Origin: Sipunculus nudus
Taxonomy: Eukaryota > Annelida > Sipuncula > Golfingiida > Sipunculidae
Direction of reading: 5' to 3'
Assembly (NCBI GenBank): GCA_026874595.1
Contig: CM049322.1
Location: 10,628,400-10,692,399, forward strand
Length of the DNA: 64,000 nt
Shown: positions 60,691 to 64,000 of the stretch, piece after piece
Layout of the letters: every line of letters begins with the position of its first letter
Numbering within the stretch: the first letter of the stretch is position 1
The notes under the pieces: model-generated
What the model saw: the letters and a program-made list of their open reading frames with translations, nothing else
Databases searched by the model: none
What the model was told of the DNA's origin: nothing
Position numbers and translations under genes: made by a program

Positions 60691-61026
60691 AATTTCTTGC
60701 TTAAAAGAGAGTCATACAATTTCTAAGTTGTAATTTCTTGCTTAAACTGCCTCAGCTTCCAGTGGATGCAAGATTTTATAACAAATCTCACATGAGGATA
60801 TGCAAGAAAATTTAAGCAAGAAATTTATGTCAGAAAATTTATGCAAGAAATTGTTTTTATGCAAAAATCTGGTGAGCTTAAGCAAGAAATACAAATCTGG
60901 CATGCCAGAAATTTATGCAAAAAAATGGTTTCTTGCAAGAATCTTGTGAGATTAAGCAAGAAATTAAAAATCTGACATATTTCTTGCATATTTCTGGCAT
61001 ATTTATGAGGGAAAATTTCGTACGGG
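60690..61026. repeat. right cluster of TTAAGCAAGAAAT / ATGCAAGAAAT repeats
   Basis: Roughly ten copies of GCAAGAAATT and CTGGCAT/CTGACAT words, the mirror of the left cluster at 56,500, ending in GGGAAAATTTCGTACGGG. TAATTTCTTGCTTAAA occurs twice, at 60,690 and 60,731. Confidence 0.85.
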
Positions 61027-61263
61027 AACCATGGCATAGGAAATAGTTTTATTCATTTCTTTCTAAGCATAACAGATCGTATCGTGCTATAATCATATAG
61101 TTAGCCCTCTGGTGGGCCAGCGACACAACAGAAACCCGAAATCTGTTGCGTGGCCGTTGGCGGCAGGGGGCAGAATACCAGAACAGACATCATTCACCCC
61201 TTATCCCCACTTATAATGACAATATATTCTTCCGATGGACATTTAAAGTGGAAGACTGGATAC

Positions 61264-61482
61264 GATTGCAGAATAGGTGCGACACCAGTTTTAAAACCAA
61301 ATAAGAACGCCTGAGGCCTAAAGCTCTTGATAAATAATGAGAATAGTTTCTCATCTTTCATATGTGATGCTGCTGATGCATGATATATTGCTTATTTTTT
61401 ACTAAACATCATTACGTCCATCCGTATATACACTCATACCCTCGCCGAGACAGGGCGCGAGAGTAGCACCTATTCTGCAATC
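61264..61482. repeat. 17-base perfect inverted repeat with ~185-base loop
   Basis: GATTGCAGAATAGGTGC (61,264-61,280) is the exact reverse complement of GCACCTATTCTGCAATC (61,466-61,482). Similarity extends weakly outward (GAAGACTGG against CAGTCTTC on the complementary arm). The loop contains no recognisable gene. Confidence 0.75.
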
Positions 61483-61989
61483 GCTCCGAAGACTGCCATA
61501 GGGGTAATGTGACATGTATTTGATTAAAAAAAAAATGTTTCATGATGAATATTGAATACGACACTTTGAGTGTAAATTTAAGAATTTTATTGTCAAGAGG
61601 AATTTCTCCGTGCAGTATTCTCAAAACATCTCCTAGGCCTCTCTCATAGCGTAGCACAGTAAGAGAGCACGGAAGCAGAGCTGAACGGTACCCAAGGAAT
61701 GCATTTCTATTTTGATAAACACAATGGCCTTTATGTGCTCATGATTGTTTTTATTTGTAGAAATATATATATGAGCATTGGAACACATAAGCAATGAACG
61801 TCTGCATACACACAAGCACACATACACAAGCACACCCTTACCTACATTACCTAAAAAGTGATGTCTCTGACAAAACCCTACAAAATGAGGTCCTATATAA
61901 CGCATATCAAACTTAACTATTTTGTCACAGTTTTATATTTATTATCATGTAATTATTCATAAAATAACATTTTTATCAAATTTTCTCCA

Positions 61990-62580
61990 TTTATTTTCAA
62001 GTTTTTCCATATGAAAAACCACTAACAAAGTGAGGTCTCTGAAAATACACAGCAAACCGAGGTCTTCACACACACTTTGACAAACGACTATCAAAGTGAG
62101 GTCTCGGATAACATAAGTTAACCGGAGTCTTTACACACACACCATGACAAACCACGAACAGAGTGAAGTCTCGGATAACAATTAGCAGTCATTGGCGGAT
62201 CGAGAAGGGGGGGGGGGGGGTTGTCAAGGGGTGTGGACTTCCCCCTCCCTACCCCCCCCCCCCCCCGCCTTTAAAGCCGAAACATTTTTTTTCGGGTTTT
62301 AAACGAGATTCCGGACTAGAGGACAATTTCTTTTTTTTTCTTTTAATCATCCTGGCTTGGACCCTCACCAGAATCCTGGATCCGCCACTGTACATAAACC
62401 AGTTTTCACATACACTATGACAAACCACGAACAAAGTGAGGTCTCGGATAACATACAGTTAACCCGAGTGTTCAAACACACTATGACAGACCGCGAACAA
62501 AGTGAGGTTAACAGTAAGTTAACCGGAGTCTTCACACACACAGTATGACAATCCACGAACCAAGTGAGGTCTTGGATGAC
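61990..62580. repeat. ~66-base satellite, about six units, interrupted by a MITE
   Basis: Monomer words are CCACGAACAAAGTGAGGTCT, CGGATAACATA(CA)GTTAACC and GGAGTCTTCACACACACTAT. GAGGTCTC recurs near 62,033, 62,099, 62,164, 62,439 and beyond. The monomer also appears in weaker form at 61,850. The array is split by the element at 62,190-62,390. Confidence 0.85.
62190..62390. mobile_element. short hAT-like MITE inserted in the satellite
   Basis: CATTGGCGGATCGAG on the left and CTGGATCCGCCACTG on the right are inverted termini of the same type as the element at 5,864-6,053. The interior holds G14-16 and C15-16 homopolymers, in opposite orientation to one another. A target duplication is not obvious (TTAGCAGT left, TACATAAA right). 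Confidence 0.65.
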
Positions 62581-62599
62581 AGAAAACAGTGAATGAAGA

Positions 62600-63640
62600 A
62601 TACGCCAGTTTGACCCCCCCCCCCCCCAGCCTAAATTCTGAAATTTCTGGATACCCAACCGGTTTGAATTTATCATTATGAATGTTCTGAACTTTTGATG
62701 TCCTAATTTGTGCTATATAATAATAATACAAAAAGTGAAAAGTGCGACGCGAAAGAGACCGATTTGTGCTTGGATGGACAAGGGGTGATCACTAATGCTC
62801 TGATGACCTATGGGTCAACTGAGCTAAAAAAATGCATGTATTGTCCAAGAAGCATGCGGGAGGTCCAATTTGGTTTGGTCAGGTTCACTGAAATGTTTTT
62901 ACTTTACCAATTAATTCTGTTTTACGTTAACGGCTAGTAAAATCTGTTACATTATCGTTTGACTTCGCATTACATTATTGGTTAGTGATAAGTTATCGGT
63001 CATTTATTTATTACTTTATCAGTTGGTTTTACATAATCAGTTGTAACAGTCCCATAATTATTTTTGGCCTTAGGCCTCATCTGTTCTTCTTCTTCTGTTA
63101 CTAAACACTAGTATGCAGATATTCCAGTGTTCAGAGGGTTATTTTACCCTAGATCCTTTTTTTATACCCACCTTGTCTCATTATTGTATTTTTATAAATG
63201 TGATTCTCCATTAAGAAACAGAAATATTTAACTTATTTGCCGATCACACATCAGTGAATACAAAACCACAAGCGTGCCCCGGGAGGACCAACACATTCTT
63301 CAATTGCCAGTCGATAAACAAATGAAGCATAGAACCGACCTTTAGAGAATGAGAATAAAAACTGCTTATTTTGATATCTGTGCCCTGTTTCTTGACTTTT
63401 AATTAGTACGAGCCAGATGGACATTTTACTGGACTGTTATGCCTCCTTTCCAGTTTGACATTTGCAAACTTTACTTTTGGCATTTACAATTACTCTTTTA
63501 TTAAATATTTTTTGTTGGAGGTACCCGCCACCATTTTCTATATTTTAATAATAACATCTGCAGAATTCCATTCCGCTTGCGGATAATGTGACACGGCATT
63601 ATCGCACGCTTCTTCTGATTTTTTTTCCTGGCGGTAACCA
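62600..63640. other. non-coding stretch with a poly-C tract
   Basis: A poly-C tract lies at 62,616-62,627. No exon, RNA gene or element termini were recognised. TGGTTAGTGATAAG / CAGTTGGTTTTACAT words recur loosely around 62,960-63,050. Confidence 0.4.
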
Positions 63641-63745
63641 GGCCCGGGTGACCACTGCACTTGCGAGCCCTGGGTGCGTAATCTATCCCATGCTGGGTCG
63701 AACCCCAGAAGCAGGGCCGGCCAGCACGATCTTCCCATTAAGTCT
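63640..63745 (-). mobile_element. possible tRNA-derived SINE fragment
   Basis: On the minus strand GCTTCTGGGGTTCGACCCAG contains a B-box match (GGTTCGACCC) with a stem, followed by GC-rich sequence. No convincing A box is seen. The overlapping minus-strand ORF (LLGFDPAWDRLRTQGSQV) is the typical false ORF of a tRNA-like head. Confidence 0.35.
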
Positions 63746-64000
63746 ATTTTAGTCTCTCTTAAACCATCTTAAGAGATATATTACTCACAAACCATCAATT
63801 AATAATAACGGTTAACATTTTGTTTCATAGATTTATTTCATGCGAATTTTTAATAGAGAATCATTTGTTAACTTTTCCGCAATTTTAACTGAAGAAATCT
63901 TAGAAGGAAAGATGATAAATATATGATAAAAATGCCTGAAAATGTATGTATGTACTAAGATGACATTATTGTTATATATATTGTTATATGTGATATATCG
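63746..64000. other. AT-rich non-coding end of window
   Basis: No feature seen. Confidence 0.4.

Larger units (their letters stand above)
56491..61026. mobile_element. possible 4.5-kb composite element with CCCTTACGAAAT ends
   Basis: CCCTTACGAAAT at 56,491 pairs with ATTTCGTACGGG ending at 61,026 (one mismatch). Both ends lead into several hundred bases dense in the same words (AAGCAAGATTT, TTATGCCAGAAAT, CTTGCTTAA), in inverted relation overall. The interior holds tandem repeats and a Helitron-like element, so nesting is likely. A target duplication was not found and the two ends could be separate short elements. Confidence 0.45.

Overview
This is an AT-rich animal (eukaryotic) genomic window with very low coding density. 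It is full of microsatellites, non-LTR and DNA transposon relics, tRNA-derived SINEs, short-period satellites and segmental duplications. There are no bacterial operons, CRISPR arrays or rRNA genes. The repeat types (Helitron/HINE-like elements with internal tandem units, a 2A-bearing LINE, long repeats ending in a GACGAC-rich tract) fit a marine invertebrate, most likely a mollusc. That assignment is an inference from repeat style.

Layout. 1-1,756: 5' part of a minus-strand non-LTR retrotransposon with a signal-like leader, a 2A motif (CGDVELNPGP), ORF1 and the start of an endonuclease. 3,681-4,800: broken piggyBac-like element. 4,917-7,673: at least three plus-strand exons of a THAP zinc-finger protein gene. 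12,197-15,335: a complete four-exon minus-strand methyltransferase gene related to histamine N-methyltransferase. Exons were joined by splice sites and reading phase into one 273-residue frame.

The first exon and 5' flank of that gene lie in a dispersed tandem duplication. Block A (7.8-11.0 kb) carries an orphan exon 1. Block B (14.9-19.3 kb) carries the live exon 1. Block C (26.9-30.1 kb) carries only the upstream flank. A second block is present twice (D 24.5-26.85 kb and E 30.1-32.5 kb). The order is A ... B [5.2 kb interruption] D-C-E, which implies duplication of a B/C+D/E unit. The interruption holds the 3' end of another LINE and a 2-kb segment with a diverged copy at 43.4-45.4 kb.

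The right half (34-64 kb) is almost entirely repeats: SINEs, a 2.84-kb DNA element with repeated GTGACGGAGTTGACA motifs, a hAT-like MITE, a 65-bp satellite array, two Helitron-like elements, a TTAA-flanked MITE, a possible 4.5-kb composite bounded by AAGCAAGATTT-type repeats, and a 66-bp satellite interrupted by a MITE. Isolated gene-like signals there are a possible signal-peptide exon (45,431-45,506) and a well-formed TATA promoter with a first exon (46,322-46,499). No downstream exons could be recognised for either.

Exon boundaries and element limits were read by eye. No alignment or database search was run.
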